DNA of 64,000 nucleotides, from positions 35,643,604 to 35,707,603 of the forward strand of contig NC_091138.1 of assembly GCF_041381155.1 (NCBI RefSeq), written 5' to 3'. The stretch comes from Argopecten irradians (lineage: Eukaryota > Mollusca > Bivalvia > Pectinida > Pectinidae). The notes below the pieces were generated by a model, which did no database searches, was not told the origin of the DNA, and worked only from the letters and a program-made list of their open reading frames with translations. Below, in pieces: positions 1 to 11,904 of the stretch. The stretch's first letter is position 1. Each line of letters opens with the position of its first letter. A program made the translations under genes and the position numbers.

Positions 1-708
1 CATGAGCGTGGCATCCATGCGTACCGTCGATTAAAAGACCCTTGTTATCTCGACAGCACATGCGAGCAAGACGAGATTGTGGTTTCACCCGACAAAATTG
101 GAATTTACGAACTTGTGCCGCATGCATTGGTCGGACGACAGTCGGTTCATGTAACACGTAACGGATGGTCGCTCGCGTGTGTGGCGTGAGCGCCGGACTG
201 CTTATCTTCAAGAAAACATCCAACCGACTGTTGCATTCGGTGGTGGCTCTGTAATGATATGGGGTTGCGTGTCGTTCGATTGTAAGATCGACCTCATCAC
301 TGTGCAAGGGACATTAAATGGCCAGCAATACCAAAATGTCGTCCTCAATGGCGCCGTAGTGCCTCATTTCGATAATCATGCGCTAGCAACTCGCCCTATA
401 TTATGGACGACAACGCTAGGCCGCATCGCGCACGCGCTGTCATTGACTTCCTGAACAACACCGCCATTGCCACTCTTCCATGGCCCTCGAAGAGCTCCGA
501 TCTCAACCCTATAGAGCATTTATGGGATCAGTTGGGGCGTCAAGTTAGGGCTAGGGATCCCCCAGTACAAACACTCCAAGAATTAGCGGCAGCACTGCAC
601 GAGGAGTGGCGAAGAATCCCGATGATCCGCATACGACGCCAGGTACACAGCATGGGGAGACGTGTCGCGGAAACGCTGAACGTGAACGGTGGATACACCA
701 GATATTAA
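1..708 (+). pseudogene. Tc1/mariner-type transposase remnant (DD34E)
   Basis: Decayed transposase of the Tc1 family, which would cut and paste its own element at TA sites. Around 123-180 the frame reads WSDDSRF, the first catalytic Asp region, followed by an in-frame stop. From 179 it reads WRERRTAYLQENIQPTV and GGGSVMIWGC, both typical Tc1 blocks. A frameshift near 390-400 moves the rest to the frame starting at 403 (MDDNARPHRA ... SSDLNPIEHLWD). From the Asp of DNARPHRA to the Glu of NPIEHLWD there are 34 residues, so the triad is DD34E. The open frame ends at TAA 706-708. The N-terminal DNA-binding half and the 5' inverted repeat lie outside the window. With one stop and one frameshift it cannot be active. 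Family call is secure; the subfamily is not determined. Confidence 0.9.
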
Positions 709-1034
709 AGGACACTGGATGGACATAAACTAATGATGTCATTTAACATTTTTGACACACTTTTGGATGTATATAACTTCCCGTTTGCGTGTGGCGACAA
801 TACTTTTCCAGTTCCCATTTTTTGCAGTTTTGTCACACTTATACTATAGTAGTATATTATACTACGATATACTATGACGAACTGTTTTCTCATAGAAAAA
901 TGTACTTGTTCCACTAAACAGTCTTGCGTCCATTGAACAGTGTCCAGTGATAAATTATCGCAATACTCTAGTTTAAAAAAAATTTAATTATTGTTTTTAT
1001 AATGACAAGCACAAATATCCACAGGCATTTGCCC
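709..1034. other. no gene seen; 3' flank of the Tc1 remnant
   Basis: AT-rich sequence between the transposase stop and the lectin exon. I see no coding potential and could not identify a convincing 3' terminal inverted repeat for the Tc1 copy. Confidence 0.4.
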
Positions 1035-1249
1035 TCAGGGGCCAAGTGGATATCCGTACACCTCGATCTCGCACGGATTAAGGACGGCTTCATCTCGTGA
1101 GATCCTGACGAACTGACCATATAAAGGTTTCTCACAGAAAAAGGTTTTCATCTCCCCGACAAATGGCGGCCCGTGGTAATATAGACAAAGAGCTCGGGGT
1201 CCAGAGTTTGTTTCAGCTACAGTGATGTTAAGGCGCTGGTTCCGTTCAC
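1035..1249 (-). CDS. fucolectin (FTP) C-terminal exon, second copy
   Basis: Terminal exon encoding the C-terminal half of a fucolectin/tachylectin-4/pentraxin-1 (FTP) lectin domain. On the minus strand a good acceptor (ttatctag) precedes GTGAACGG. The phase-1 frame then reads ERNQRLNITVAET, GEMKTFFCEKPLYGQFVRIS and NPCEIEVYGYPLGP, ending in TGA (1037-1035). It matches exon 5 of the intact lectin gene at 22815-23029 almost codon for codon, with no stop or frameshift, so it may still be used or has been lost only recently. Its natural partner is the exon-4 copy at 10249-10481. If spliced together, the intron would be about 9 kb and would contain the large minisatellite. No matching exons 1-3 were found for this copy. 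Confidence 0.8.
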
Positions 1250-1339
1250 CTAGATAAATATCAAATTAGAACTGTAAGCTAATGACTACCTAATACCTCA
1301 ACTACCTCCTATTTCAGACAGCGTCAGGCGGCTCGACGA

Positions 1340-1412
1340 CTTACCCAAAAACACCCAAAAACACCCAAATATACCCAAAAACACCCAAATATACCCCAAA
1401 ACACGCTAAATT
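1340..1412. repeat. short tandem repeat, ACCCAAAAAC-like unit
   Basis: Six or seven copies of a decamer-like unit alternating ACCCAAAAAC and ACCCAAATAT. Simple sequence in the downstream intron or flank. Confidence 0.75.
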
Positions 1413-2720
1413 TTTTATAGTAAGTTTCATAAATAGGTATTTTATGCTCATGAAATAGTTTTTAAATGTGTTTTTGCAACTCTTAGTCCTTTAACGGTGT
1501 TCGGTGCCCTTGATCTTATTCAAAGGGAAGCAACTCTTACCACGATTTATCTTTAGTTATCTTTGAAATGATACTCATCTGACATTTAAACAATACTTGG
1601 TATTGATACATGTATGTGTGTGTCTAATTATCACAAAAATAATGTAAAATCATTTCTTTTACTTCTGGTGCAGTACTTCAATCCATACAGTATAGGATAT
1701 AGTGCCGTGGATAACGATACCATTTGTTACATCTTCTAACTAAAATAATGGCTCATATTGAAATTTAGGTATACATGTAATGTATAGATTGGACAATTTC
1801 AAGCCAACCAAATAGTAACGAAAAACATTTAGTTACTAAAGTAAATTAAGCTATATCATTCCCGTCCAACCGCCTCGATTTGTCGTGTGACAGACCGTTC
1901 AATTGCGGAATATCAATTTTAATCACCTAATTAGGCTTACGTAACAAATACAAAATAAAGGATGTATTAAAGTACTATATAGGTGACATTTCTCCAACGT
2001 ATTTTACGTAGAGGACTGATTCCGAGGGAGAGTGTTTTTTAGGTATAATCCACTCCAGGGACGTATATGTACGGGCACGGAATAACGAGTTTGAAATAGA
2101 ATACTACTATTAGAATTATTCAAGAATATTTCAAGAACACATTTGAAACTATGATAACATTTATTAATAAATCATTTTATAACTGTAAGTTTTTAAATAC
2201 ATGAGATTTTATTGCGATACTCAGTAATTGTACATGCAAAATATCAAGAATCATTACATTTTACAGACCAATACGTATTAAGGTAAAATTTACATTTACT
2301 TACAACATATTTACATCTTTGTATCAGCACGCATTCTTTCGAAAGCTTGCAATACTTTTTTTATTGAAAACTTATTTTTATAATTACAATACATTAAGAA
2401 TGGAACTAGTTTACAATAAATCAATTTGATAGGACGAACTTGCTGACGATACAGATAAGTATATCAGATACTTAATAGGAATGTTGATTTTCAAAAAGCG
2501 TTCGATTGTGAAGATCATATGAAATTATGGTTTAAATTATCAAAATAGGAGTGAAACTCCTCAAATTGATTAAATTCTTACATGGGCATATGAAATCATG
2601 TGAAATCATGTGTAAGTTTTAGGGTCAAATATCAGATTTTTGTGATAACGAAATCGGTCTATTTCAAGGAAAAATCCTCTCTACAATACTTTTCCTCTTC
2701 ATATATTAATGATTTTGAAT
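1413..2720. other. no gene seen; contains a MITE fragment near 1610-1730
   Basis: AT-rich, no credible exons. About 1615-1730 (TCTAATTATCACAAAAATAATG ... CATACAGTATAGGATATAGTG) is a diverged internal piece of the MITE family found whole at 18521-18887 and 43012-43365. Confidence 0.5.
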
Positions 2721-2721
2721 T

Positions 2722-3010
2722 AAAGGGCCACTACCTTTCCGAAACGGCTTTTAATTTTTAAAATAGGAATGTAAAACGAAAAACAAAAATTTTGTAGAGT
2801 CGCAGAAGTTATTAACTATATGTTTACTAGCACACTTATCATCACCTTCAGAACTGTTTAATTAGAATAAATAAAATGTTAATTTTCATAACGCGGGTCG
2901 TTTTATGTTTCCCGCCGTCGTCCTAAATACCGCGCGGTAGTTGACAATCACTGCGCCAGACGGCAAAACAGCGAAATGAATCTTCACTGTTATCGTATAT
3001 TAGACAGGAA
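2722..3010 (-). mobile_element. MITE fragment, CTACCTTTCCGAAA family
   Basis: Begins AAAGGGCCACTACCTTTCC, the terminal sequence of the complete element at 11905-12277. It also carries the inner block (GCGGGTCGTTTTATG ... GCGCCAGACGGCAAAACAGCG) in the opposite orientation to that copy. The distal inverted repeat is not seen. Confidence 0.55.
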
Positions 3011-3462
3011 ATCTTGCACATGTTTGTTGTTGTAACCTCATCTTAAGCCATCGATATATATTTTCTTTTGTTATTAATGTTTTTAAAAAACCTTTAAATT
3101 TTACTCGTCAAGCAAATAACACGAAAATAGTACCAAACATGCTCAACAATTACCCATGCACAAATTTCATGTTCTAGGAAGTTTTATGTTCCTTTTTTAA
3201 TGTTTCATTTGGTAATCACACTATAACCATTGTACTTGTCACCATAGAAAACTCCTGTATGAACTTTATCCCAAGGAAATTGAATTTATCGACTCCTCAA
3301 CTAAAGTTCATCTCAGGAAGGAGAATATAACTGCTATACCTTTTGCTACATGTCGAGCAGTTAGGAATTATAACATCCCATTATCAACATAAGCATATAG
3401 TACGAAGAGATAATGAAAATGAAGACACAAAATATTGATACGTTCGTTGGAACAGCAAAGTT

Positions 3463-3924
3463 TTGTTTGTTTAATTAATTAACGGCCTCCCATGTATGCG
3501 GTGTATATAGGGTATGAAATGTGCGGTGCATGTTATGGGAAACTACGGTATGTTCGTGTTGTGTCTTGTATAGTGGAACTGTTGCCCTTTTTATAGTGCT
3601 ATATCAATGAAGCATGCCGCCGAAAACACCAGGCAACTCACCCGACCCGGTCACATTATACTGACAAGGGCGAACCAGTCGTCCTACTCCCTGTATGCTG
3701 AGCGCCAGTAAATATATAGCGCTTTAATTGTATTCCGGATACAGTTTACTGGTGCCGTATCCGTTTGTAACGTTTTACGTCACCCTCTCTTTTTCCGCCT
3801 GTTTTCTCAAGTAAACAACGTGTGTGTAACTGTGGCTTCCTTTTATTACTTACTGGCGGAGCGCTAAGCAGGAACAGAAACTACCATATTTATAGATTTT
3901 GTTGTGTCTCGTCTCGGCCAGGGG
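3463..3924 (-). mobile_element. tRNA-derived SINE copy (3' part), interrupted
   Basis: Reverse-oriented copy of the window's main SINE family: (TTTG)n-TTAATTAACG tail, then GGCCTCCCATGTATGCGG, CTTTTTATAGTGCTATATCA and up to GTCTCGGCCAGGGG. Homology stops at about 3924, exactly where the minisatellite begins. A remnant of the missing head region reappears at about 7685-7730. Confidence 0.8.
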
Positions 3925-3949
3925 CCGAAACCGATGGAGCAGCTATTTC

Positions 3950-6900
3950 CTTCCCCCTATGATAGTTTCCCCGGGGAGAGAATTGGTTAGCTGAATTCTT
4001 TCCCGGGGAAAAAAACTGGCTAGCTGATCCCCCTTAGTTACTTTTATCCCCGGGGAAATAATTGGCAAGCTGATTCTTTTCCCCCTCTCGATATATTTTT
4101 AGGGGGGAACTATTGAGTAGCTGATTTCCCCCTCCCCTCTTAATTATATCTAGGGGGAAACTATTAGCTTGCTGGTTCTTGCCATCCTCTTGATTAATTC
4201 TAGGGAGGGGCTATTGGCTAGCTGATTATTTCCCCTCTCTTAATTATATCTAGGGGGAGAAACTATTTTCTAGCTTATTCTTTCCCCTCTCTTGATTACA
4301 TCTAGGGAGGAAGTATTGTCTATCTGATTCTTTCCACCCTCTTGATTAATTCTAGGGAGGGACTATTGGCTAGCTGAGTCTTTCCCCCCTCTTCATTATA
4401 TGTAGGGGAAACTATTGTCTAGTTGATTCTTTCCCCCTCTTGATTCATTCTAGGGAGGGAACTATTGGCTAGCTGATTCTCCCCCCCCTCTCTCAATACA
4501 TTTTAGGGGGGAACTATTCACCTGCTGATTATTTCCTCCCTCTTGATTGATTATATCTACATTGTAGGGGAGAAACTACTGTCTAGCTTATTCTTTCCCC
4601 TCTCTTGATTACATACATCTAGGGGAGGAACTATTGTCTAGCTGATTCTTTCCCCCCTCTTGATTAATTCTAGGGGGGATACTATTGGATAGCTGATTCT
4701 TTTCCCCCTTTCGATACATTTTTAGTGGGGGCGGGGTATTGACTAGCTACTGATCCCCCTCTCGATATATTCTAGGGGGATACTATTGGCTAGCTGATTC
4801 TTTCCCCCCTTTCGATATATTTTTAGGGGGGGGGGGGAGTATTGGCTAGCTGATTATTCCCCCATCTCGATATATTTTAGGGGGGATACTATTGGCTAGC
4901 TGATTCTCCCCCCTCCCCCTCGATATATTTATTGGGGGGAGTATTGGCTAGCTGATTCTCCCCCCTCCTTCTCGATGTATTTTTAGGGGGGAGTATTTGC
5001 TAGCTGAGTCTTTCCCCCTTCTTAACTAATTCTAGGGGTGGAACTATTGGCTAGTTGAGTCACTCCCTCTCATGATAAATTTTATGGGGGGAAACTATTA
5101 GCTAGCTGATTCTTTCCCACCATGCGATATGTTTTTTAGGGGGGATACTATTGGCTAGCTGAGCTTCTTGATTAATTCTAGGGGTGGAACTATTGGCTAG
5201 CTGAGCTTCTTGATTAATTCTAGGGGTGGAACTATTGGCTAGCTGAGTCTTTCCCCATTCTTGAAAAAATTCTAGGGGTGGAAATATTGGCTAGCTGAGT
5301 CTTTCCCCCTTCCTGAAAAATTCTAGGGGTGGAACTATTGGCTAGCTGAGTCATTCCCTCTCATGATTTATTTAATGGGGGAAATTATTATCTAGCTGAT
5401 TCTTTCCCACCACTCGATATATTTTTAGGGAGGAAACTATTGGCTAGCTTATTCTTTCCCACCTCTCGATATATTTGTAGGGGGATACTATTAGCTAGCT
5501 TATTCTTTCCTACCACTCGATATATTATAAGGGAGAAAACTATTGGCTAGCTTATTCTTTCCCCTCTCTCGATATATTTTTAGGGGGGTCTATTAGCTAG
5601 CTGATTCTTTCCCACCTCTCGATATATTTGTAGGGGGGACTATTGGCTAGCTGATTCTTTCCCCTCTCTCGATATATTTTTAGGGGGGGGGGGGTCTATT
5701 TGTTAGTCGAGTCTTTCCCCTCTCTTGATTGTTTTTTTTTTTTTTTTTTTTTTTGGGGGGGGGGGGGATTATTGGCTAGCTGATGCTTTCCCCCCTCTCG
5801 ATATATTTGTAGGGAGGGACTATTGGCTAGCTGAGTCATTCCCTCTCATGATTAATTTTATGGGGGAAACTATTAGCTAGCTGATTCTTTCCCACCACTC
5901 GATATGTTTTTAGTGGGGATACTATTGGCTAGCTGATTCTTTCCCCCTTCTTGACTAATTATAGGGGTGGAAATATTGGCTAGCTGAGTCTTTCCCCCTT
6001 CTTGACTTATTCTAGGGGTGGAACTATTGGCTAGCTGAGTCATTCCCTCTCATGATTAATTTTATGGGGAAAAGTATTAGCTAGCTGATTATTTCCCACC
6101 ACTCAATATATTTTTAGGGAGGAAACTATTGGCTAGCTTATTCTTTCCCACCTCTCGATATATTTGTAGGGGGGACTACTGGCTAGCTGATTCTTTTCCC
6201 TCTCTCGATATATTTTTAGGGGGGGTGGTCTATTAGCTAGCTGATTCTATCCCACCTCTCGATATATTTGTAGGGGGACTATTTGCTAGCTGATTCTTTC
6301 CCCTCTTTCGATATACTTTTTTTTTGGGGGGGGGGTGTCTTTTTGCTAGCTGAGTCTTTCCCCTTTCTTGATTTTTTTTTTTTTGGGGGGGGGAACTATT
6401 GGCTAGCTCATGCTTTCCCCCCTCTCGATATATTTGTAGTGAGGGACTATTGCCTAGCCGAGTCTTTCCCTAACCTTGATTAATTCTAAGGAGGAAACTA
6501 TTGGCCAGCTGATTCTTTCCCCCCTCTCGATATATTTTAGGGAGGAAACTATTGGCTAGCTGATTCTTTCCCCCTCTCGATATACTTGTAGGGGGGACTA
6601 TTGGCTAGCTGAGTTTTTCCCCCACCTTGATTAATTTTAGAGAGGAAACTATTGGCCAGCTGATTCTTTCCCCCCTCTCGATATATTTTAGGGAGGAAAC
6701 TATTGGCTAGCTGATTCTTTCCCCCTCTCGATATACTTGTAGGGGGACTATTGGCTTGCCGAGTTTTTACCCCCACCTTGATTAATTCTAGAGAGGAAAC
6801 TATTGGCTAGCTGTGTCTTTCCCCCTTTCGATATTTTTTTAGTGGGGAAACCATTGGCTAGCTGATTCCTGCTCTCCCCTCTTGATTTATTTTCAGCGGG

Positions 6901-7680
6901 AAACTATTGGCTAGCGGATTCTTTTTCCCCTCCGGATTAATTTTATGGGGGAAACTATATTCTAACTGATTCTCCTCCCCTCTTGATTTATTTTTTCGGG
7001 GAAAACTATTGGCTAGCTGATTCTTTCCCCCCCCCTCTCTCGATATATTTTAGGGAGGAAACCATTGGCTAGATGATTCTTTCCCCCTCTCGATATATTT
7101 GTAGGCGGGACTATTGGCTAGCTGTGTCTTTCCCGATTTCGATATTTTTTTTAGCGGGGAAACTATTTGCTAGCTGATTCCCCCTCTCTCCTCTTGATTT
7201 ATTTTTTCAGCGGGAAGCTATTGGGCAGCTGATTCTTTTCCCCTCATGATTAATTTTATGGGGGAAACTATTGACTAACTGATCCCACCCTCTCGATTTA
7301 TTTTTACGGGGGAAAACTATTGGCTAGCTGATTCTTTCCCCCCTTTCGAAATATTACGTGGGGAGAGGGTAGATACTATTGGCTTGCTGACTCTGGAAAA
7401 TAATTCGAAAGGAGGGTAAGAATCAGCTAGTCAATAGTTCCCCCTAGAAATGGAGATACGGGAAAGGGAGAAATAATCAGCTAGCCAATAGTTCTCCTTA
7501 ATAATATATCGGGAGGGGGGGAATAATCAGCTAGCCGGTAGTTTCCCTCCCTGAAAATAAATCGCGAGGGAGGAAAGAATCAGCTAGCCAATTCTTTCCC
7601 CCGGGAGAAAAATAACTAGGGGAAAAAGAATCAGCCAGCCTATTCTTTCCCCGGGGAATCTTTCAGCAGGGGGAATTGGC
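3950..7680. repeat. large minisatellite, ~50-60 bp unit, about 60 copies
   Basis: Long array of a unit with the core TATTGGCTAGCTGATTC, then TTTCCCCCCTCTCGATATA and TTTTTAGGGGGGAA. Units vary in C/G-run length and some have been replaced by TTGATTAATTCTAGGGGTGG variants that form local higher-order blocks. The first units (about 3965-4080) and last units share a divergent CCCGGGGA-rich form. At about 7385-7395 the array switches strand: the last five or six units, to about 7670, read as the reverse complement (AATCAGCTAGCCAATAG). G/C homopolymers and a T20-type run near 5732-5754 suggest replication slippage. Open frames inside the array are artefacts of the repeat. Confidence 0.95.
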
Positions 7681-7684
7681 TGAT

Positions 7685-7732
7685 ACACCGGAGCCTACCT
7701 AACAGAGGAGGTATCAAGGGAGACGTTACCAA
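7685..7732 (-). mobile_element. SINE head remnant on the far side of the minisatellite
   Basis: ACCGGAGCCTACCTAACAGAGG followed by TCAAGGGAGACGTTACC aligns with the SINE segment ACCCAGAGCCTTCCTCACAGG ... CCAAGGGAGGCATTAGG, with the middle deleted. This is the part that should follow 3924 if the array had expanded inside one SINE copy. Confidence 0.45.
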
Positions 7733-8273
7733 CGCGATACCATAGAACACAGAAGATAAAAACTCCTGATGTATATGAGTTATTCCCGTTTACTGTAAAT
7801 CTTTCATATTAAAAAAAAGGTTTTACAGACTTGTCAACTCTGAAGATGTAGATACTTTCCAGTATATTACCATATCTCACGACTGCTCTACAGTGTGTTC
7901 AAAACATATTGCATTTCATTGAATAAACTAATTACATTTTATTATATATAAATATATATTGATTCGAGGAACATTCGCTATATGAATTAATTATATTTCT
8001 GGTTTTCATTCAAGTGTAACCGTGTTCTTTTGTAGATATGGAGATGTTCGAGTCATAAGACCCATGGAACCAGCAGGGGGTTCATGATCAGTGTTACTGT
8101 TGTATAATGTATAGTTTTGATGAATTATGAAACATTTCAGAAGTGTTTATGATTTCCAGATAGCTGTATTGGCGCGTACTAAAAATGCTCTATGTTTGAT
8201 AATGGAAAGAGGGAACTTACCTCTTCTTTTGAAAAAAATAATATATAGCTAAGCCTCTTAAACTGCTACGCTT
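7733..8273. other. no gene seen
   Basis: AT-rich non-coding sequence without recognisable features. Confidence 0.4.
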
Positions 8274-8712
8274 TTGTTTGTTTGTTTGGTTGATTCATCA
8301 CTATTAACAGCTATGGTCATGTATGGACGGCCTTCTGTGTATGTGGTGTGTTGCGTGTATGTTGTGCAAGGTGCGTGTTTTGGGAGACTGTGGTATATTC
8401 ATGTTGTGTCTTCTTGTATAATGGAACTGTTGCCCTTTTTATAGTGCTATGTCACTGAAGCATGCCGCCGAAGACACCATACACATTATACTGCGTACGG
8501 GCGAACCTGTCGTCCCACCACCTGTATGCTGAGCACTAAGCAGGAGCAGAAGTTACCACGTTTATAGACTTTGGTGTGTCTCGGCCAGGGAATATACCCC
8601 AGAGCCTTCCTCACAGAGGCGCATTAAGAAAGATAAAGTCAGTTAGGAAGAAGAGAAAAGATAAGATCCTAAATTTAGTCGCCTCTTGCGATATTACATC
8701 CTACCTGCAGCG
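8274..8712 (-). mobile_element. tRNA-derived SINE copy, internally deleted
   Basis: Starts with (TTTG)n, then CTATGGTCATGTATGGACGG, runs through the 5' head block (GTTAGGAAGAAGAGAAAAG ... AATTTAGTCGCC) and ends CTACCTGCAG. It lacks about 60 bases around the tRNA-like head compared with the copy at 43991-44518. Confidence 0.85.
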
Positions 8713-9384
8713 CCAAACTGCTAAGCAAAACACACTATTTCTCAAATTTAATAGGAACACTGTCTGTATCAATTACGGTAACAAACTGCAACTATCAAAA
8801 TCCCTGCCTGTCGACCATCTTGTTGACCGATCGGTCGCTTTTATCAATATGCACAACATCGGGATCCTACAAATAGAGTTTAGCGCTACATTGAATATGT
8901 CTGTACCCCATTGCGTTCATACCACCTTTAACGCAATCAAAACACTGTTTAATCTTTATATTTACAAAATTAAGTCTACTTTTACGTCAAATTTAAAACG
9001 GTGATGGTTGCTAAGTTGGGTAACTACGGCGGTCAGGATGACCGAAGGTATAGTTCCGATTGTTGAATGTTATAGCTGCAGTTTGATTTGAAATATAACA
9101 ATGAAACCTTTAAATTTTTTTTCAATTTGATAATGTATCAATAATGTCCATTTCGAATAAAATTGAGCTAACCGAGGCGGAACGACTACCGGTATATTAT
9201 CGTTGTCAGGGTAGTGATGCGATCCAAAGTGGAGCGAGCCGCCATATTTGATTTTCAACCGAGGAAATCGAAGGTAACTGTGAAATAGCCTGTTGATCAA
9301 ATGGTATGACTGTTGAGCTGCTGAATGTTTGTAATGTATGTATCGGTCTACGTACGAGATATTGACTAAATTCTTCATAGTCAC
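8713..9384. other. no gene seen
   Basis: The open frames here (about 8576-9004 + and 9070-9423 -) have no recognisable domain, and the first starts inside a SINE. I regard both as chance. Confidence 0.4.
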
Positions 9385-9895
9385 GACTTTTATTGTACGG
9401 ATGAAATTAGAGATGGCGGCCACTTTGATGACGTCATAACAGGAATTTATACAATGTTAATGTTTTTGTTGTTGTTGATTTAATGATTACTAAGAGGTCA
9501 AATAACTGATTAGAAATAAAAGTTTGATGTTTTGAAACATTTTAGCTACGTAAAGCCAAATATGAAAAATGTGTTAAAAATTTACCACTTTTTAGCTTAA
9601 AGTCCTATTGTGGACTATTTCCTGCGCAGAAATCAATATATATAATGGATTATTTGGTCCTGATATGTATTTGCCGTTCTATTTTAGACTATTTAATACC
9701 TCATTTGTCTACTTCGGTTGAAAAATGTCAATGAAATGACTATTTTTCACTTTGTGGTGAAGTTTGAGATGGCGACAATCTTGATGACGTCATAACCGGA
9801 ATGTTAACTTTATTTTGTTGTTGTTGATTTTAATAATTAATAAGAGGTCTAATAACTGATAAGAAATAATAGTTTGCTGTTTTGAAACTTTTTTA
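9385..9895. repeat. diverged direct duplication, ~355 bp spacing
   Basis: GATGACGTCATAACAGGAAT ... TTTTGTTGTTGTTGATTTAA ... AAGAGGTCAAATAACTGAT at about 9428-9540 recurs as GATGACGTCATAACCGGAAT ... AAGAGGTCTAATAACTGAT at about 9783-9892. Both are preceded by GAGATGGCG-CA.. sequence. A duplicated unknown repeat; it ends near a SINE-like ACGTTAATTAATCAAACAAA tail (about 9905-9930). Confidence 0.6.
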
Positions 9896-9930
9896 GGACG
9901 TTAGTACGTTAATTAATCAAACAAACAAAC

Positions 9931-10248
9931 AAAAGTGTAAACATTATTCAAATTGTGGACTTGTTGGATATTTTGATGAGATGTGCCACAATTTTGTTTC
10001 GTTATATTATGAAAACGAAATACAATACATATTATATCATGCGAAGTCTTTCCAATCATACTTGGAACATCTACCTATCTTATAATGTTAATTCAAAACA
10101 TTATTTTTTGAAGTCATTTACCATTCACTGTCAAAATGTAACCCATAAAAGTCCTTAATTGCAGTGTCATATCAACGGAAATTTTGGTAGAAACAGAAAC
10201 ATTTTTCATAACCCTCATTATTTGTAGGATGACATAAGGGTTACTCAC
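9931..10248. other. no gene seen
   Basis: AT-rich sequence; presumed intron side of the FTP exon whose donor is at 10248-10247. Confidence 0.4.
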
Positions 10249-10481
10249 CGCAACATTCTATCCTACTAAGGAAAGAAACAGACGACACCAAATGACTTGA
10301 GCCTAGATCCACCTGCCAGAACGGAGAATTATCTTCAATATCCTCGCCTGGAATTCTTGTATGAGAACACATATTTCCGTTTTGGAATGGATTTCGTATT
10401 GAGTCTGCTGCTTTCTGCGGGCCGTATACGTCATTGCCGTGGAACTTTGAAGACTGCAGATAGGTTTTTCCTATAGCCAAA
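10249..10481 (-). pseudogene. fucolectin (FTP) exon 4 copy, 3' part (split exon)
   Basis: N-terminal half of an FTP lectin domain: AIGKTYLQSSKF, DVYGPQKAADS, SPFWQVDLGSSH and SRIECCG, then a perfect donor GTGAGT (10248 downward). It aligns with exon 4 of the intact gene (23532-23792) but lacks about seven residues before the CSHT motif, an in-frame loss. Its first ~25 bases are missing here and lie at 14358-14387 instead, because a 3.9-kb element has inserted after the GGCTATAGG codons. The remaining frame is open, so damage is limited to the insertion. Together with 1035-1249 this is a second, probably dead, lectin copy on the same strand as the functional gene. Confidence 0.8.
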
Positions 10482-10518
10482 GGAGTAGGTACAATAAGGG
10501 GCAATTATGGCCCCAGAA

Positions 10519-11904
10519 TGTATAGAAATTCAAACAATGTCAAATCTCACAAACACAGCTTTCCAAAAGAGTTGAGTATCGATATTTTCGCAATCAAAGA
10601 TGATTTCCACTTACAGTATTTTTAGATGGGTTAAAAGACGATATATTTAGGCCATTTAATGCATTTTTATACATTTTCTTGCAAAAAATGGCTTGAAAAA
10701 GCGTAGTTTTCACATTGGCCGCAGCTTTGTCCAAACACCATTTTTTGTCAACAGAACCAACATAAAAATTTAAATCTTTATGCAAAATGTCGAATTTGGA
10801 CACAAATGCGGCCAATCCGAAAAAAAGAAAATTCTATGAAATTAACGAACCAGAGATCGCAGCGGCGGTAATAATAACATAAAACGGTATCGGGCACGGC
10901 TATTATTTATCCAGAAAAAATAAATCGGAAACATATTTAGTGTGCATATATGAACTAAGGAATAAAAATAATATTAGTAATTATTTTGATTAGTTTTATG
11001 ACGATGTATAAAATTATTACTCCGTGCAGTAAGCGCCTTTCTCAATTTTCTGTAGCGAAAACGTTGCGATAAAAATAGTGTCCGTATTCTTTTGCCCGGA
11101 TTACGGTCCCGCCTTTATAATGTACTCGGTGTTTTGACACAGCGTAACTGGCGATGTTTACGCTGATTTTCTATATACATTGTCTTCCCGGTCGTTTCAA
11201 CATGGATCGTGATGTTCAATTGAAGAATCAAGTATACTCTTCTTAATATATATAGTCTATAGATTTACTACTGTATATCTCACGAGAAGTATTTTGATCA
11301 TAGATGGGACCCCGTCAATGACCTGACATTTCGGTACGTCACTGAAAATTCGAAGCCATGTATCGTTGGTAGGCCTACAGTACAGTAACGTTAACGTTCA
11401 GTTCAACATAGATCATTCCGTCATACAGTAAATCCTATTCATTGACACCATTTTCATGTATAAGCCTATGTGTTTTATGTGAAAAATGTTCATTTTTTTA
11501 ATTTTGAAAATCTGAAAAGTTGGCGATTCTACAGTCAGGCCTACTAGCTAGGCTAGAGTAGTGCAATACGGTAGGACACTGGACATGGGTTTAACTACTG
11601 TAGTTATTTTATCTCTATATGTGATAGATGTATTTATATCATAAAGGCGTTATATACCTTTATATAATAAAATCTAATTGAGCAAAAAATTGTTTACATT
11701 AGAGTGCTACAGATTCATTTTTTCAACTAATTACGAAGCATGCATATGCGTGGCAGTTGTGACGTTCTGTCCCCTGTTCCGAAGGTAGTGAGTCCGAATC
11801 GACATTTATACATATATATATTTTTTTAATTTCTGAACCCAAACTTTTAATGAAATTATCAATTCATCCTTTCCTAATATATATATATATATATATTTAT
11901 ATAT
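10519..11904. other. interior of the 3.9-kb insertion; no gene recognised
   Basis: The 73-codon minus frame at 10594-10815 begins at TTG, not ATG, and matches no family I know. A GTAAGT follows AAATACT in it, so an exon cannot be fully excluded. Otherwise AT-rich. Confidence 0.35.

Noticed and set aside
6283..6776. Open frames with repeated peptides (LAESFP, NQLANSF) in the minisatellite
   Set aside because: By-products of the tandem repeat; no start context, no stable frame over the array because unit lengths vary.
3950..7680. CRISPR-like array
   Set aside because: Units are contiguous and degenerate without unique spacers, and the genome is animal.
10594..10815. 73-codon minus-strand frame as a first exon of a transposase
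   Set aside because: Begins at TTG, no recognised motif, no downstream exon found; left as unknown.
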